A stretch of DNA of 5,401 nt from Candidatus Saccharimonadia bacterium (GTDB taxonomy: Bacteria; Patescibacteriota; Saccharimonadia; Saccharimonadales; Saccharimonadaceae), in NCBI GenBank assembly GCA_023257055.1, contig JALRDG010000110.1:1-5401 (forward strand), in the 5' to 3' direction. The position numbers and the translations under genes were made by a program. Of the stretch, positions 4,594-5,401 are shown piece after piece. The notes beneath the pieces are model-generated. The model had not been told where the DNA came from and did no database searches. It worked only from the letters and a program-made list of their open reading frames with translations. Position 1 is the stretch's first letter. Every line of letters starts with the position of its first letter.

Positions 4594-5401
4594 ATGGCAA
4601 ATCGCCAATCCGTGCCTAAAATTGACTATAAAAAAATGTTTTCCGTTCTTCCGGAGCGGTACATTGTTTTTGCTGTCGATGATCCATTATTTACTATTCT
4701 TGAAGAAAATGAGGCGCATGCCAAAGTTGCCATGCGTCGCCCACAAGATGTCGTCGGCAAGCCGCTATTAGAGGCATTTCCGGATGTCAGCGATAAGTAC
4801 ATCGAAACAGGTGTAAGTGACTTGGTTGAATCGTTACGACGCGTTATTAAAACGAAGCAGCCCGATATTATGCCGCATCTGAAATATGATATTCCGGCGA
4901 AAGACGGAACGTTTGCGCAAAAATACTGGAGTGTTCAGCATCACCCTGTTTTGGATACAAAAGGTGACGTCGTGCAGATATATCAGATTACAAAGGATAT
5001 TACTGACGAAATTGAAACGTCACGTAAACTGCGTGAAACCGAGCAGCAATTAGAGCGAGCACTTAACGTCGGAAAAATATGTACTTGGAACTGGGATATC
5101 CTCGCTGGTCGTGTCTTTGGTGATAGCAATTTGGCAGAGCTGTTTGGCTGCAGTGAAGAGGATGTGCGAAATGGACTTACTATCGAAGTTTTCTTGGAGT
5201 CAATTCATCCAGATGATCAAAAAATGATACGAGACAAAGTCGAAAATACATTAAAAGACAATGTTCCGTATGAAGCAGAGTATCGAACGATAAATAGGAA
5301 TGGTGATATTCGATGGGTAATTGCCCGCGGCAAATTGATGCGAAATGACCAGGGAGAGCCAGTGGCTTTTCCTGGTGCCATCATCGACATTACCGATCGT
5401 A
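4594..5401 (+). CDS. Tandem PAS-domain sensory protein, N-terminal part (runs off right edge)
   Basis: The first 269 codons of a signalling protein. Residues about 16-139 form a PAS domain of the type common at the front of sensor kinases: FSVLPERYIVFAVDD (16-30), VVGKPLLEAFPD (53-64), the helix with TGVSDLVESLRRV (72-84), then HLKYDIP (95-101), YWSVQHHPVLD (111-121) and the closing D-I-T-D (135-138). A short helical linker (140-157) leads to a second PAS, about 158-269, of the PAS_3 fold: W165-N-W, SIHPDD (203-208), YEAEYR (226-231), G-D-I-R-W-V (237-242) and a closing D-I-T-D (265-268). There is no signal peptide or membrane helix so far, so it is probably cytoplasmic. The output domain lies beyond the window; a histidine kinase is most likely from the family, a GGDEF or other output is possible. 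The ATG has AAGGAG eight bases upstream. The nearby MarR operator suggests control by that repressor. Confidence 0.9.
   Translation, partial: MANRQSVPKIDYKKMFSVLPERYIVFAVDDPLFTILEENEAHAKVAMRRPQDVVGKPLLEAFPDVSDKYIETGVSDLVESLRRVIKTKQPDIMPHLKYDIPAKDGTFAQKYWSVQHHPVLDTKGDVVQIYQITKDITDEIETSRKLRETEQQLERALNVGKICTWNWDILAGRVFGDSNLAELFGCSEEDVRNGLTIEVFLESIHPDDQKMIRDKVENTLKDNVPYEAEYRTINRNGDIRWVIARGKLMRNDQGEPVAFPGAIIDITDR

Noticed and set aside
1..5401. tRNA, rRNA, CRISPR array, insertion sequence or riboswitch
   Set aside because: I saw no tRNA-like cloverleaf, regularly spaced repeats, transposase or terminal inverted repeats, and the longest non-coding gap is about 100 bases.

Overview
The window looks like chromosome from a bacterium of the Candidate Phyla Radiation (Patescibacteria), most plausibly Candidatus Saccharibacteria (TM7). 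This is inference, not proof. It rests on very divergent F-type ATPase subunits, a secreted protein whose repeat-like core resembles exported proteins I associate with this radiation, a tiny prepilin-like peptide, tight gene packing, and normal stop-codon use (TGA ends the delta-like gene, so this is not the UGA=Gly code of Gracilibacteria/Absconditabacteria). No gap between genes exceeds about 100 bases.

Left two thirds (1-3768, minus strand): a compact operon read right to left. It encodes a 284-residue exported protein anchored by a C-terminal two-helix membrane hairpin, then an F0 b-like peripheral-stalk protein, an F1 delta-like protein, an F1 alpha-like subunit, and the first 98 residues of an F1 gamma-like subunit that runs off the left edge. 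Genes abut or overlap by 8-11 bases and most have good Shine-Dalgarno sites, so they are probably translationally coupled. The order b-delta-alpha-gamma is that of a bacterial atp operon, but no a subunit or recognisable c subunit lies in front. Their place is taken by the exported hairpin protein. Its cytoplasmic loop carries a c-subunit-like G-R-N-P turn, but its helices lack both the glycine-rich face and the ion-binding carboxylate. Alpha, delta and gamma also diverge at signature positions. I read this as a possible second, specialised F1-like ATPase whose membrane partner may not move protons. This is the most interesting part of the window.

Centre (3769-4042): a divergent intergenic region with a probable extended -10 promoter for the ATPase operon, then a plus-strand gene for a 34-residue prepilin-like peptide with a strong ribosome binding site. 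It consists of little more than a type III signal peptide and the hydrophobic N-terminal helix of a type IV pilin.

Right (4043-5401, plus strand): a MarR-family repressor, probably on a leaderless mRNA; a perfect 7-bp inverted repeat across its stop codon that looks like a MarR operator; a promoter; and the start of a two-PAS-domain sensory protein that continues past the right edge. The MarR protein may control the PAS gene.
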